A stretch of 64,000 bases of DNA from Chloroflexi bacterium TSY. GTDB taxonomy: Bacteria > Chloroflexota > Anaerolineae > Caldilineales > Caldilineaceae. A program made the position numbers and the translations under genes. Under the pieces are notes generated by a model, which saw only the letters and a program-made list of their open reading frames with translations, ran no database searches and was not told the DNA's origin. The stretch lies in assembly GCA_019217005.1 (NCBI GenBank), contig JAHBNG010000011.1, positions 136,492 to 200,491 of the forward strand, in the 5' to 3' direction. Below, piece after piece: positions 17,116-27,290 of this stretch (positions within the stretch are counted from its first letter, which is position 1; every line of letters begins with the position of its first letter).

Positions 17116-18280
17116 ATGAAATACGTTACGAAAATGATCGAAACTGATTTGACCATTTTGATATTTGTTATCTTTTCCACAATTATTTTATCTGTCCCTC
17201 GTTTTGCTCATCATACACCTGATTCACGGTTTTATCTGGAATTATCTGATTTTTTCCAAGGAAAAACAGAGCCACAATTTCTGCGGACGCCGTATGCATA
17301 TCGCGTGTTACTTCCATTTTTAGCTGCTCAGGGACCAACCGACAATCTGCCATTTAATTTTGGTATCATTAATCTTTTTTTCACGATAGCCGCGTATCTT
17401 CTCTTTTATTTCTATCTTAAAAGTCTCTTTCGGGGGGTGGTTCAGAATTAGGTTTACACTTTTGATACATAGATAAAAATCTATATGAGGTCATTTTCTG
17501 CCTGAGCATGGCTCAAAGTAGAAAATATAAACATCTTTTCTCTTTGCAAAAATGTAAACCTAATTGTCCGCCTAAAATGAACCACCCCTCTTTCGGTTTA
17601 AGAAAGAGGGGTATATCGGTATGGTCTTGCTAGTTTTTTCGTTTCCAACGGTCAACTACTCGTCTGCTATTTTAACTGATGGTATTGGCTTTTTCTTTTT
17701 TGTCAGTGCAATTTTCTTATTACAGAAAAAACAGATCTTCCTTTTTTCATTGATCGTTGCAATCGGTGTCCTAACTCGAGAGGCGAATTTGTCTGCGCTC
17801 GTCGTGTTTTTTGTCTATTTAATCTTTGCAAAAAGATGGGGGTGTTCACAACATGGTTGGTCTATTTATTTGTTAACAATTCTGCCCTCAATTCTGGTTT
17901 ATGCGCTCGTTCGATTTGCCTTTCGTGCAATTCCCAGCTACTTCTGGTATCCATCTATCGAACGATTTGCTGATAATGTTACACGCCCTATTTCGTGGAT
18001 AACTGTATTGCTGACTATCTTGCCATTGTTGGGGCTGTCCTTCTTTGGCCTGTATCAAAAAAACTTTCAGATTAGCTTCGCCAGCACTTTTTCAATGCAT
18101 GAACATGCGCTGTTACGATCATTACTGATCGTTGGCATCCTATTCTTTTCCTATAGTGTAACATCGGCGTTTATGAGCGGTCGGTTTATTTGGCCTTTTT
18201 ACACAATTCTAATTCCTTTTACGATCCTTTGTATGAGGCAAACATGGCCGCTCAATTCACGAACGATTTCTGGCGATTGA
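17116..18280 (+). pseudogene. Membrane protein (about 335 residues), split by MITE B
   Basis: Starts at ATG 17116 behind AGGAG. Deleting MITE B (17434-17588) and one copy of its 8-bp duplication rejoins the frame as FYLKSLFRFKKEGYIGMVLL. The restored protein has about eight hydrophobic helices. Near its N-terminus it has HTPDSRFYLELSDFF and PYAYRVLLPFLA, and in the middle VNYSSAILTDGIGFFFFV and LTREANLSAL, a pattern shared with bacterial membrane proteins annotated as GT-C-like or DUF2029-type, though I cannot name the family firmly. It ends at 18280, 16 bases from the convergent permease stop. As sequenced, it terminates after 111 residues. Confidence 0.75.
17434..17588. mobile_element. MITE B copy 1 (155 bp)
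   Basis: Ends GGGGTGGTTCA and TGAACCACCCC, with an inner perfect pair AATTAGGTTTACA and TGTAAACCTAATT. Flanked by an exact 8-bp duplication TCTTTCGG (17426-17433 and 17589-17596). A second 155-bp copy lies inside MITE A at 61662-61816. It contains no open frame and is therefore non-autonomous. Confidence 0.93.
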
Positions 18281-18295
18281 GTCCGACCAGACCCC

Positions 18296-19210
18296 TTACA
18301 ACTTCAACCCGCTCAACACAACACCAGAAATAAAGTAGCGCTGTGCAAATGCAAAGAGCATGAGTACGGGAATCGTCATGACGGCAGCTGCCGCCGTCAA
18401 TAGATGGTCACGGGGATCTCTGGTTTCTAGAGGAATATATTGGAAATAGCGTAGACCGACAGCAGCAGTAAAAAGCGAGGCACGGTTGAGGTAGATGAAA
18501 GGACCAAAAAAATCGTTCCAGTCACTCAGAAATTGTAGAATCGCAACAGTTGTCAAAGCTGGTTTCATTAGGGGCACAATCACCCTTCCCAGGATCTGGA
18601 ACGGATTTGCGCCATCGATTGTTGCCGCCTCATCGAGATCACGCGGAATGCTCATAATAAATTGGCGCAAGAGAAAAATCATAAACGCCCCGCCCCCTAA
18701 CCAAGCACCAATGGTCAGTGGAACATAGGTATTAATCATACCAAGATTAAACCAAAGTAGATATTGCGGAATCAGCGTGACTGTAGCTGGAATCATCATG
18801 GTCCCAAGCATGAGGATAAACCAGACATTTTTGCCCACAAAGTTGAAGCGCGCAAAGGAGTAAGCCGTACTAGTTGCTGTGATAATCGTGCCCGGAATCG
18901 TAATGAGGATGATAAAGAAACTATTTCCCAGCCAACGTGCAAAGGGGACAGCCGTAAAAACCTCAACATAGTTGCCCCACTGCGGCTCTTTTGGAAGCAA
19001 ATGAGGTGTAAAAGACCGTAATTCCTGCCAGGTCTGCAGAGAACTCGAAACCGTCCAATAAAGCGGAAAGGCAAACATCAACCCAGCCAGCGTCAGCAGA
19101 ATGTAAGTGATCCCCTTTTGTACAAGACGCCGTTGCCGAATCGATTCCGAAGTCTTACGGTCAATCGTGACTGATTGCGTGCTATATTGTGTACCGGACG
19201 AGGTGGTCAT
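18296..19210 (-). CDS. Sugar ABC transporter permease (MalG-type), complete
   Basis: 304 residues, start ATG 19210 (MTTSSGTQYS). Six membrane segments and the cytoplasmic EAA loop DEAATIDGANPFQILGRVIVPL (residues about 196-217) contact the ATPase. It works with the MalF-type permease upstream (7 bases between them) and the binding protein at 20472-21822 in uptake of a carbohydrate. The ATPase gene is not in the window, as is common when one MsmX-like ATPase serves many such systems. The stop at 18296 faces the convergent membrane gene ending at 18280. The 5' 701 bases are duplicated at 1-701. Confidence 0.93.
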   Translation of the reverse strand: MTTSSGTQYSTQSVTIDRKTSESIRQRRLVQKGITYILLTLAGLMFAFPLYWTVSSSLQTWQELRSFTPHLLPKEPQWGNYVEVFTAVPFARWLGNSFFIILITIPGTIITATSTAYSFARFNFVGKNVWFILMLGTMMIPATVTLIPQYLLWFNLGMINTYVPLTIGAWLGGGAFMIFLLRQFIMSIPRDLDEAATIDGANPFQILGRVIVPLMKPALTTVAILQFLSDWNDFFGPFIYLNRASLFTAAVGLRYFQYIPLETRDPRDHLLTAAAAVMTIPVLMLFAFAQRYFISGVVLSGLKL

Positions 19211-19884
19211 CTAGACTTATCCTCCATAGTAGAAGACCCAATGTTTGGACAAGCGCATCTGGAAAATAGTAAGCGAAACAATGATGAGCGCAAAGAACCA
19301 AGCCAGCGCAGCTGCATAACCCATATTCCAGTAGTCAAACGCATTCTTCCAGATGTGCAGACTATAGAACCATGTGGCAAAACCCGGCCCACCTTCGGTT
19401 GCCACAAAGGCCGCAGCAAACGTTTGTAGCGCCCCAATGATGCCCAAGACCGTATTGAAAAAAGATTGTAGGGGTCAACAGCGGAATGGTCACGTGACGA
19501 ATGCGCTGCCAGGCTGTGGCTCCATCGATCGAGGCGGCATCGTAGAGAGTTTCGGGAATGCCCTGTAATCCCGCCAAAAAGATGATCATCTGCGTGCCCC
19601 CAATGCTACTCCAAAGCCGCATGATAATCAGAGATGGAATTGCCCATCGCCGATCGGTAAACCAGCCTCAGTAGATCCAAATTTGGCGTTTTTGGCTATT
19701 TTCAGTCGAGATTGCAGGGATTTTGGAGTCATTTATTCAGATTTCGGTTACAGAAAACAACCTATTTCATATCTGAAAATCGCCCAAATCTAACGCAAAA
19801 ACTAGATATCGACCGGCAAATTTGTATTTATGTCAACTGTTTAGCCAGAATTCTCTCTCAAAACCTGAAATTTGGATCTACTGA
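18510..19884. repeat. Segmental duplication, right copy (partner 1-1374)
   Basis: Nearly identical to 1-1374. The only difference found is six instead of five A residues at about 19458-19463. The repeat ends at the outer terminus of MITE A. Confidence 0.95.
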
Positions 19885-20373
19885 GCCTGGTGGATTCTCG
19901 ATCCCCACATCCATCAGCCACTGATTCACAATACCATAGTTTGTATCAAGCAACCACTTGAAGAGCACCACAGATGCCACCAACGGCACAAGAGAGGGCA
20001 TAAAGAAGAGCGTCCGATACCAAGTCATGCCACGCAATTTCTGGTTGAGCAGAATGGCCAAAAACATTGAGCCTATAACGCCCAAAGGTACCCCCAAGCA
20101 GGCAAAGTAGAATGTGCGCCCCAACGATGACCAGAAGAGATCATCATCAGTGAACATTTTGATATAGTTACCTGCACCGATGAATTCCGGCGAACTCAAC
20201 ACATCATATTTGGTCATGCTCAGATAGAGGGATACGAGTCCAGGACCAAGAAAAAGCCCCAGAAAACCGATCAACCAGGGCGTTAAGAAAAGATAGCCAT
20301 AAAGATTCTGGCGACGCCATTCTGGTGACCAGCGGCGGCGGCGTCCAATGGTCTGTGTTGCACTTGCCATCAA
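19217..20373 (-). pseudogene. Sugar ABC permease (MalF-type), interrupted by MITE A and frameshifted
   Basis: Starts at ATG 20373 (MMASATQTIGRRRRW). The N-terminal half runs to VGIENPPG at 19885, then MITE A intervenes. Removing the MITE and one GCC duplication gives ENPPGWFTDRRWAIPSL in frame, ending at 19217. In addition this copy has an extra A near 19460 that shifts the frame at TPTIFF. The duplicated copy at 708-1157 lacks that extra base. The family is the CUT1 MalF-like permease, with EAA loop YDAASIDGATAW. With two defects, the operon probably cannot make a functional transporter, unless the extra A is a sequencing error and the MITE is removed. Confidence 0.88.
19668..19884. mobile_element. 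MITE A copy 2 (217 bp), clean insertion
   Basis: Same 17-bp perfect terminal repeats as copy 1. Flanked by GCC on both sides (19665-19667 and 19885-19887), a 3-bp target duplication. Excision of the element with one duplication restores the permease frame exactly, which proves the insertion boundaries. Confidence 0.95.
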
Positions 20374-20407
20374 TGACTCCTATCAGTGAGGGGATGACTG
20401 AGATGAT

Positions 20408-20464
20408 TAAGATGAAGGGATGAGCATCTCAATCATCCTCTCATCTTGTCATCCCTTCATCTTA
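20408..20464. promoter_or_regulatory. Intercistronic hairpin between binding protein and permease
   Basis: Perfect 16-bp inverted repeat TAAGATGAAGGGATGA (20408-20423) and TCATCCCTTCATCTTA (20449-20464) in a GATGA-rich stretch between the binding-protein stop (20472) and the permease start (20373). Stem-loops here commonly stabilise the binding-protein message or attenuate permease expression. A related hairpin sits at the same place in the operon at 63563-63672. There is no U-run, so a simple terminator is less likely. Confidence 0.65.
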
Positions 20465-20471
20465 TCACAAA

Positions 20472-21822
20472 CTATGCCGGTTCCAGATCCAGCACCTTCT
20501 GAATATTGTCATGCAGATCCTGCAAGCCCACCTCGAACTCGACAGGCTGGTTGGGATCCATCAGAATCGCCATCCATTGCGCACAGGCATCTGTATATTC
20601 GCGGCCGCGTGAGTTGGCGGGCGCATGGGCGGGAATGCCATTTTCCAGGCTGGGGATAAACCACTCGTGAATGGGATTGTCCTCGATCAACTTCTCAACG
20701 ACATCGGGGCGCACCAAGGCACCCTGTCCAGCCACCAAGTTGAAGCTCAAGCAACCTTCTGTGCTGGTAATATGCTTGAGAAACTCATAGACTTCTTGGG
20801 GATGTTCGGTCCCGGCATTCATGTTCCAGGTCCCGCCGCGAAGTTGACTCGGATAACGGCCATCCTCACGTGTGGGGAAAAGAATTTGTGATGCTTTGGC
20901 AACGGACTCGTCCTGAATGTCGCGGTCAAAATTGCGCACACACAGGGAACCACACCAGTTCATGGTAATTTTGCCCTCAAGCTGGGCCGAACCGGCGTTG
21001 AGTTCACCGGGTGCCGGAAGAACATTATCCACAACCATCAGATCATAGGCCCAACGAAAAGCTGCCTGCGCATTCTCATCTTCCATGATCATGCACTGGG
21101 TACCTTCTTCGTTGATCAAACTTGAGTTGAAGGCGCGGGTCAGGACGACCTGAGTGGCTTCGTTTGTTCCAATCGAAAGACCAAAGCGTTCCCCCCCCCT
21201 CAATGTGAAAGGCGTGTGCCCACTCGGCGATTGTCTCCATGGACGTATCATGACCGACTGGATCTGGTAGCTCAATACCCATCTCTTCAAAATGCAGTGC
21301 GTTGGTCACTAACGTATCAAAACCCGCCCATCCCCAACTGGGTAGACCATAGAGCTGACTCTCATAATGTTGCAAGACCATAAACTGATCAAACCATTGA
21401 CTCAGATCTAGATCATCAGCATCTGCCAGATCCTGAATTGGTCCAATGATCCCCTTGTTAATGGCGCGCCAGAAGTGGAAATGGGAAGGATCGAAGGCAA
21501 TGATATCGCCCAGATCGCCAGCAGCGTGCATGGCATACATCTTGCCATAGTTGTCCTGCTGCCCCGCACCGGTCAATGGACGAAATTCAATCGAAACGTT
21601 TGAGTGCATCTCTTTGAATGTATCGATGCGTTCTTCGTTCCAACCAGTGCCTGGACCGCGGAATGTATCCCAAATCAGATTAATTTCGCCTCCCCCGCTT
21701 GATGCTCCCCCTCCCGCGTCACCGGATTGGGAGGCTGGTACTTCGCAAGCAGCTAGAAGGCTAATAGACGCAAGTGCGCCCGCGCTCTGTAAAAAACGAC
21801 GACGTGACATAACGGTAGACAT
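20472..21822 (-). pseudogene. Sugar ABC solute-binding lipoprotein, frameshift at a G9 tract
   Basis: Extracellular carbohydrate-binding protein of the SBP_bac_1 type. ATG 21822 follows AAGGAGG and starts MSTVMSRRRFLQSAGALA, a twin-arginine signal (SRRRFLQ) with lipobox LAAC. The first frame runs to HIEGG near 21200, and the second picks up as GGERFGLSIGTNEATQVVL and ends at 20472 (VLDLEPA). The switch lies at nine consecutive C on the plus strand (21191-21199). With eight or ten, the frames join into a normal length of about 450 residues. It is the first gene of the operon with the two permeases. The tract may be a slippage hotspot or a sequencing miscount. Confidence 0.85.
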
Positions 21823-21867
21823 ACTATTTTCCTCCTTGAGTGGTTGAATTGAATAGGCCGTGTGCAA

Positions 21868-22119
21868 TTTACTCGTTCAGTAGGCCAATACATCTTTATG
21901 GCTAAAATCAAGTAATGATAAGCTCGAATACGGGGAGTATCAGTAATTGCTGAATCAATACAGTGGGTATCTTCACCTTATATTAAAACATAGGTTACAA
22001 TTCCTGCAAATTGCTAAAAAGAAAAGCGCTCATCTCCTCAACTGTGCAAATGGTGAATCACCAAAGAACGTGTCCGGTCTGCACATCTGTAGAAGATAAA
22101 CCTCAGTCAAAGGCAAACC
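21868..22119. promoter_or_regulatory. Divergent promoter region
   Basis: 250 bases between the divergent starts of the sugar operon and the amidohydrolase. It must contain promoters for both, but I cannot mark -35/-10 elements with confidence, and no operator palindrome stood out. Confidence 0.4.
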
Positions 22120-23358
22120 ATGTCGAAATCAAAGACAATCCTAACCAATGCAAATATACTTGACGTTGTTCGTGGCATGCTGATTCCCCACCAAACAATC
22201 GTCATCGAAGATGGACGGTTCAAGCAAGTTGGGCCCGAAGAACCGAATCCAACCGCACAAGAACAGGCAACCATTATTGATGTAAATGGATGCACGGTGA
22301 TGCCTGGACTATGCGACGCGCATGTTCACGTCACTGCTTGGACAGCCAATGTGTCGGAGCTGTTGCGCTGTTCGCCAGCCTATACAACTGGTCGAGCGAC
22401 TGAAATCTTACACGACATGCTCATGCGTGGTTTTACGACTGTACGCGATTGCGCCGGGGCAGATTACGGATTGGCACGTGCCATAGACGAAGGCTACATC
22501 ACGGGACCACGCGTGCTCTTTTGCGGCCACGCCCTCTCCCAGACAGGTGGACATGGCGATGTGCGCGGACCAGGCGAACGATTTGTAGAAGGATATGGAG
22601 ACCTGACGTTGGGGCTGATCTGCGACGGGGTATCTGAGGTGCGTGCTGCTTGCCGTGACGAAATTCGCAAAGGGGCCCATCACATTAAGCTGATGCTGTC
22701 GGGAGGGGTCGCATCGCCAACGGATCGGCTGACCAACAACCAATTTTCCCTCGACGAGATCAAAGCAGCTGTAGAAGAGGCAGAAATGGCTGGACTTTAC
22801 TGCACAGGTCATACATATTCAGCTCAAGCGGTGAATCGCGCCATCGAGTGTGGTGTGCGCTCGCTGGAGCATTGCAACTTGATTGACGAGACGAGCATCG
22901 AGCTACTCTTGGAACATGATGCATTTATGGTCCCGACATTGGCAGCTTATGAAGCACTTTCCAAAGAGGGGCAAGCAGCAGGACTGCCACCAGAATTGAA
23001 CGAGAAGCTAGCACTGGTGCGTGACAAAGGGATTGTTGCGCTAGATATGGCACACAACGCGGGTGTCAAACTCGTCTACGGGACCGATTTGTTGGGAATG
23101 CTGCATCAGTATCAACTGAGCGAGTTTGCCATTCGCTCCCAGGTCCAATCGTCCATTGATATCATTCGGGCTGCAACCTGTCACGCCGCCGAACTCTTTC
23201 AGGAGGTTGGGGAGGTCGGTACAATCGAGCCAGGCGCGCGGGCCGACCTGCTTGTTGTCGACGGCAACCCACTAAACGACATTGGGTGTCTGCAGGATCC
23301 TGAACGCTATCTAAAGGTGATTCTAAAGGGTGGAGAGATCGTTAAGCGGGAATTGTAA
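22120..23358 (+). CDS. Amidohydrolase, imidazolonepropionase/prolidase-like
   Basis: 412 residues, metal-dependent amidohydrolase superfamily. An N-terminal beta-domain is followed by the metal motif HVHV (His68, His70), a likely carboxylated lysine in KGAHHIKLMLSGG, CTGHTYS and SLEHCN (metal His), and the final metal Asp in YGTDLLG. The C-terminal GARADLLVVDGNPL closes the composite domain. The closest branch in my judgement is the Xaa-Pro dipeptidase-like/Sgx9260 group acting on N-acyl or dipeptide substrates, but the substrate cannot be fixed. It starts at ATG 22120. The response regulator follows after three bases (23362), so they are likely co-transcribed. Alternative: cyclic imide hydrolase. 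Confidence 0.85.
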   Translation: MSKSKTILTNANILDVVRGMLIPHQTIVIEDGRFKQVGPEEPNPTAQEQATIIDVNGCTVMPGLCDAHVHVTAWTANVSELLRCSPAYTTGRATEILHDMLMRGFTTVRDCAGADYGLARAIDEGYITGPRVLFCGHALSQTGGHGDVRGPGERFVEGYGDLTLGLICDGVSEVRAACRDEIRKGAHHIKLMLSGGVASPTDRLTNNQFSLDEIKAAVEEAEMAGLYCTGHTYSAQAVNRAIECGVRSLEHCNLIDETSIELLLEHDAFMVPTLAAYEALSKEGQAAGLPPELNEKLALVRDKGIVALDMAHNAGVKLVYGTDLLGMLHQYQLSEFAIRSQVQSSIDIIRAATCHAAELFQEVGEVGTIEPGARADLLVVDGNPLNDIGCLQDPERYLKVILKGGEIVKREL

Positions 23359-23361
23359 ATA

Positions 23362-24075
23362 ATGCATCAATTCAAGATTCTTCTGGTCGAGGATGATCCG
23401 AAAACGGTTCGCATGATCCGTCTCTATCTAGAACAGGAAAATTTTGTTGTTCAGATTGCCGTAGATGGACCAAGTGGCGAAACATCCTGCCTTACAAATG
23501 AACCCGATCTGGTTTTGCTTGATCTGATGTTGCCGGGTTTTGATGGATTCGAACTTTGTCGCCGGATTCGGAGAGAAACAAAAATTCCGATTCTAATGTT
23601 AACCGCTCGTACAACCGACATCGATAAGGCCAAAGGACTCGGGATTGGGGCCGATGATTATCTCACGAAACCCTTTAACCCCATTGAATTGATTGCGCGT
23701 GTCAAAGCACTGCTGCGGCGGACATATGAATACAACGAGTCAAACAAATCTGATTCCAAACAGTCAACACAGTTAGGTGGCCCACGAGTTCTCCTAAATC
23801 CAACCAGTCGTGTGGTTACAATAGATGGGCATCTCTGTGAACTAACCCGGACAGAATTCGACTTACTCCATTTATTGATGGCAGAGTCGGGGCGCGCCGT
23901 TTCTCGAAACCAACTGCTGGCAACTATCTGGGGCTATCAGGATGAAGCAGCCGAAGATACGCTAACCGTCCACATCTCTAATTTACGCCAAAAACTGGGC
24001 GAAGATGGAGCACGCTTGATCCGCACCATTCGTGGCGTTGGGTATCTTTATACTGAGCATAAGGAGTCGACATGA
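23362..24075 (+). CDS. OmpR/PhoB-family response regulator
   Basis: 237 residues. Receiver domain 1-120 with acidic pair Asp11/Asp12, phospho-acceptor Asp54 (VLLDLMLPG), Thr in MLTARTT and Lys in YLTKPFNP. A winged-helix DNA-binding domain from about 145 (LTRTEFDLLHLLM, then TLTVHISNLRQKLGEDG and IRTIRGVGYLY) completes it. Its stop overlaps the kinase start by four bases (ATGA at 24072-24075), so the two are translationally coupled. It will lack its cognate kinase because that gene is split by an IS. Targets are unknown. The nearest candidates are the metal-handling-like genes downstream. Confidence 0.95.
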   Translation: MHQFKILLVEDDPKTVRMIRLYLEQENFVVQIAVDGPSGETSCLTNEPDLVLLDLMLPGFDGFELCRRIRRETKIPILMLTARTTDIDKAKGLGIGADDYLTKPFNPIELIARVKALLRRTYEYNESNKSDSKQSTQLGGPRVLLNPTSRVVTIDGHLCELTRTEFDLLHLLMAESGRAVSRNQLLATIWGYQDEAAEDTLTVHISNLRQKLGEDGARLIRTIRGVGYLYTEHKEST

Positions 24076-24513
24076 CTCGGCGTTTACTGGGTAGCTATTT
24101 GATTCTGCTTATCGTGACGGCAGGTTTGCTGGCGATCATCGCATACCGCACTACGCAGCAGACCTTCGATCAATATCGCGCCGCCCATGTTTCAGCCCAT
24201 ACAGAAATGTTGCCTTCGATGCTGGCCTATTATTATGCCAGCAACAACTCCTGGGAAGGCATTCAGATCGACGTGAGTCGCATTAGCTTGATGGTTGGCA
24301 CGCGCATTCGCGTCGTCGACGAAAACGGCATCATTGTGGCGGCGACGCGGCGTAGCATTGTGGGGCAGAGTATTGAGCAACCTGTCAATGCCATCACTGA
24401 TTCAACTGTCGCCAAAACTCGCTGGGCCGATCAAACGATGGTCGTTCATGGGGAAGATGGAACGCCCATCGGTACTGTCTATATTGACTCGATAGTTGTG
24501 AAATGAATATTTT

Positions 24514-26010
24514 CCAAATTTGACAAAAGAGACAAAAGTCATCTCAATAGATTGCATCAAGAAAAAAGTGCGAAAAAGGAGCCATCAAGATGCAATTGCC
24601 GATAGTGAATGTAGCGCCACTGGTCAGGGAGCATAGCGAAACCTTTCGTTCAGTATTTGCCAATCGTAAACAGTTTCGCCACTTTGAAAACTATCTGACG
24701 GGTCTGATGGTCTTGGACAACAAAAGCATGGCAAATATTGCCCGCTGCATTCTAGATAGTGCAGATAAGACGAATATATCACGGTATTTGAGTGAAGCTC
24801 CTTGGCGAGCCGAAAAACTCAATGATGAGCGTATAGGTTACATGAAGTCAGAGACAGCACAATACCAACGTTCAGAGTCAGAATCGGTATTAGCGATTGA
24901 CGATACACTATGTGAACACGTGGGAAGTCTGTTCGAGTATATCGACACACTACAATCATAGCAATGGTCAGCATCCACTGGCTCATAACTTAGTCACAAG
25001 TCACTATGTCAGTGGCGCTGTTCGTTTTCCGGTCGATGCAAGTATCTACCGACGGTACGAAGAGTTTACCGACTGGGAAGCATTTGTGGAAAACCATTTC
25101 CCAGTGACTGAGATTCCCAAGAAAAGAAAGAACGAACCGCTTTTCATAAACGAGTGGATAGCCACCTATTAACTGACCCCGCCTTTCGAGGGCTAGACGA
25201 AGCGTTTAAGACCAAGATAACCATTGCCAGTGAACTGGTTGAAAAGCTGTTGAACGAACCCTTATCTTTGGTTGGGCTCTTCGATGGTTGGTATCTCGCT
25301 CCAGATCTTCTAGCTGTACTCGATCGTCTGAATAAAGATTGGATCAGCATCTTGAAGTGCAATCGCAATCTGGAGACAAATAGCTTTCGTTTGCGAGATG
25401 AAGACGGTCAGCCGATAACTTTCGAGGGGCCACATATTAAAGTCAAAGAGTTGGTCCCCTACATCCCCCCAGAATGCCTACAAACCTGTCACCATTGATG
25501 GTCGTACTTACTATACCTTTACCATGACTGTGCGTATCCCTTCTATCGGCAAGGTATGCATCGTGATTAGTTTTGATAATCCTGAATTGCAAGGCAATTA
25601 TGCCGTTTTAGTGACCAATCGCACTGATTGTAATGCCAAACGCATTCTCTCGATTTACCTGCTTCGTTGGCCTATCGAGACGGTTTATCAGGATGGTAAA
25701 CAACTGCTTGGCCTTGATGAATATTGCATGCGAACTGCCCACGCCTTTCAAAAAACATTGGTCTCTGGTCTTCGTGGCTTATTCTCTCTTGCACCTTGAT
25801 TGTTTGGGACCATCATTGGCTAAAACTCAATTCTCGCCCAGCAAATCCCTTGGTGAGGCTACTCGGCAGCAAGCTCAGTCACTAATTCAAGATCTCATCT
25901 TGACTGCACATCATGCCTTGAATGACGGACAGGAGATTGCAGAGGTCTTCGCTACCCTTTTCGCCAAACAGCAGGCCTGCTCTGCTTAATTTTGACTTTG
26001 TCAAATCCGG
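24514..26010 (+). mobile_element. IS701-like insertion sequence (about 1.5 kb), decayed
   Basis: Ends CCAAATTTGACAAA at left and TTTGTCAAATCCGG at right form short inverted repeats. It contains a broken IS701-type transposase and sits inside the sensor-kinase gene. No clear 4-bp duplication could be identified, which suggests small flanking changes after insertion. Confidence 0.8.
24590..25989 (+). pseudogene. IS701-family transposase, several frameshifts
   Basis: At least four frame breaks separate recognisable pieces: an N-terminal FRHFENYLTGLMV domain (24590-24940), LAIDDTLCEHVGS (first catalytic Asp), NEPLSLVGLFDGWYLA (second Asp) at about 25260-25300, and a C-terminal RILSIYLLRWPIETVYQD fitting Y-(2)-R-(3)-E-(6)-K. 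The last piece (LTAHHALNDGQEI) ends at 25989. The element cannot move unless another copy supplies transposase. The order and content of motifs are those of a full-length IS701 transposase of about 450 residues. Confidence 0.85.
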
Positions 26011-27143
26011 CACCTGCTCAAAATACAACTATCGAGTATATTGAATTTAATGAAGCACTCCAACAGGTTGACCAATACTTTCTGTCAAATCTGCTTTGGG
26101 GGTTGTCGCTGGCTGGCGGGAGCGTCGTTCTGGTGGGATTCGGCTTGGGGATCGTTTTTGCCCGAACGGTCAACCGCCCTTTGGTCGAGATGAGTCGTGC
26201 CGCGCGTCAAATTGCCCAGGGCAACTATGAGGTTCGTGTCTCTGGATTGAGCGGCAAAGATGAAATCGCAACGCTGGGACGTACCTTTAATCAGATGGCA
26301 GAAGGGTTAGGCAGCCTGGAACAATTGCGGCGTGATCTAGTCTCCAATGTTTCCCACGACCTACGCACCCCTCTGACCGTGATTCGAGGCTATTTGATTG
26401 GACTACGGACGGGGAAGATTACGGATCAGGCAACAATCGAGCAAGCGCTTGGTGACATGGAGTCGGAGGTCGATCACCTAATTCATCTTATAGAGGAGTT
26501 AGATCAGGTTGCTGCACTCGACGCTGGCACGTCTATCATTCAGCGTACTGACACAAATATCCAAGCCCTCATTGATGCGGTGTGCCGTCGGGTTTCGTCC
26601 CTCGCTACAGACAAAGGCATCACACTCTATGCGGAGGTTCCTGATACAGCAACAGTCGTTTCTGTCGATCGGGAGCAGATCAGTCGCGCACTCTTGAATC
26701 TACTCGATAATGCAATTCAACATACAGATTGCGGGGGAACAGTTACGATATCTGTTCATCAGGATCAGAACAATCTTTCCCTGTCAGTCCAGGACACTGG
26801 GTATGGAATCTCTCCCGACCATCTACCTCATATCTTTGAACGCTTCTACCGTGGCGACAAAGCTCGTCATCGAGGAAAGAACAATGGAACCGGAAAGAAA
26901 GAAGGGAGCGAAGAGCGAGAAAAGAAGATCAGTAGCACGTCTATCGGGTCTAACACTGGTTTGGGACTTGCGATTTCACGCTCCATTATCGAGGCACATG
27001 ATGGAAAAATCAAAGCCATGAGCGAAGGTACACCTGGGTGCGGAAGCACCTTCACGATTCGTTTGCCGATCGATTCAGCGTGATTTTCTTTAGATATTCT
27101 TAACCTTCATTCTCTCTAAAGTATAGTATGATCTGCTAAGGAC

Positions 27144-27217
27144 TTGTAAAAGAATAACTTTGATATGTCATTCTCGAGTGAAACGAAGATTCTATGTTGG
27201 AGTTATTCTTTTACAAC
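27144..27217. mobile_element. MITE G copy 2
   Basis: Perfect 16-bp terminal repeats TTGTAAAAGAATAACT and AGTTATTCTTTTACAA. The interior, TCATTCTCGAGTGAAACGAA, is the complement of the copy at 16997-17060, so it lies in reverse orientation. Confidence 0.8.
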
Positions 27218-27290
27218 CCCCAATATTGTATTGCTCTCATGCAGACAATTAGAATTTGCGGCATTGTAATCGAAGTTATGACAGATTAGC

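Larger units (their letters stand above)
24072..27083 (+). pseudogene. Membrane sensor histidine kinase, split by an IS701-like element
   Basis: Partner of the regulator at 23362. The first part (24072-24506) has an N-terminal transmembrane helix (LIVTAGLLAIIAY) and a periplasmic sensing domain. The second part, resuming near 26010, has a second helix, HAMP (RQIAQGNYEVRVSG), HisKA with SNVSHDLRTPLTVIRGY (phospho-His), an N box LLNLLDNAIQHT, G1 DTGYGISPDHLPHIFERFYRG and G2 TGLGLAISRSII. Between G1 and G2 lies an unusual charged insert of about 25 residues (RGKNNGTGKKEGSEEREKK). The first part stops eight bases before the IS end, so some flanking bases may have been lost. The signal is not known. 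Confidence 0.9.

Noticed and set aside
20408..20464. Rho-independent terminator
   Set aside because: No run of T follows the stem and the operon continues through it. A stabilising hairpin fits better.
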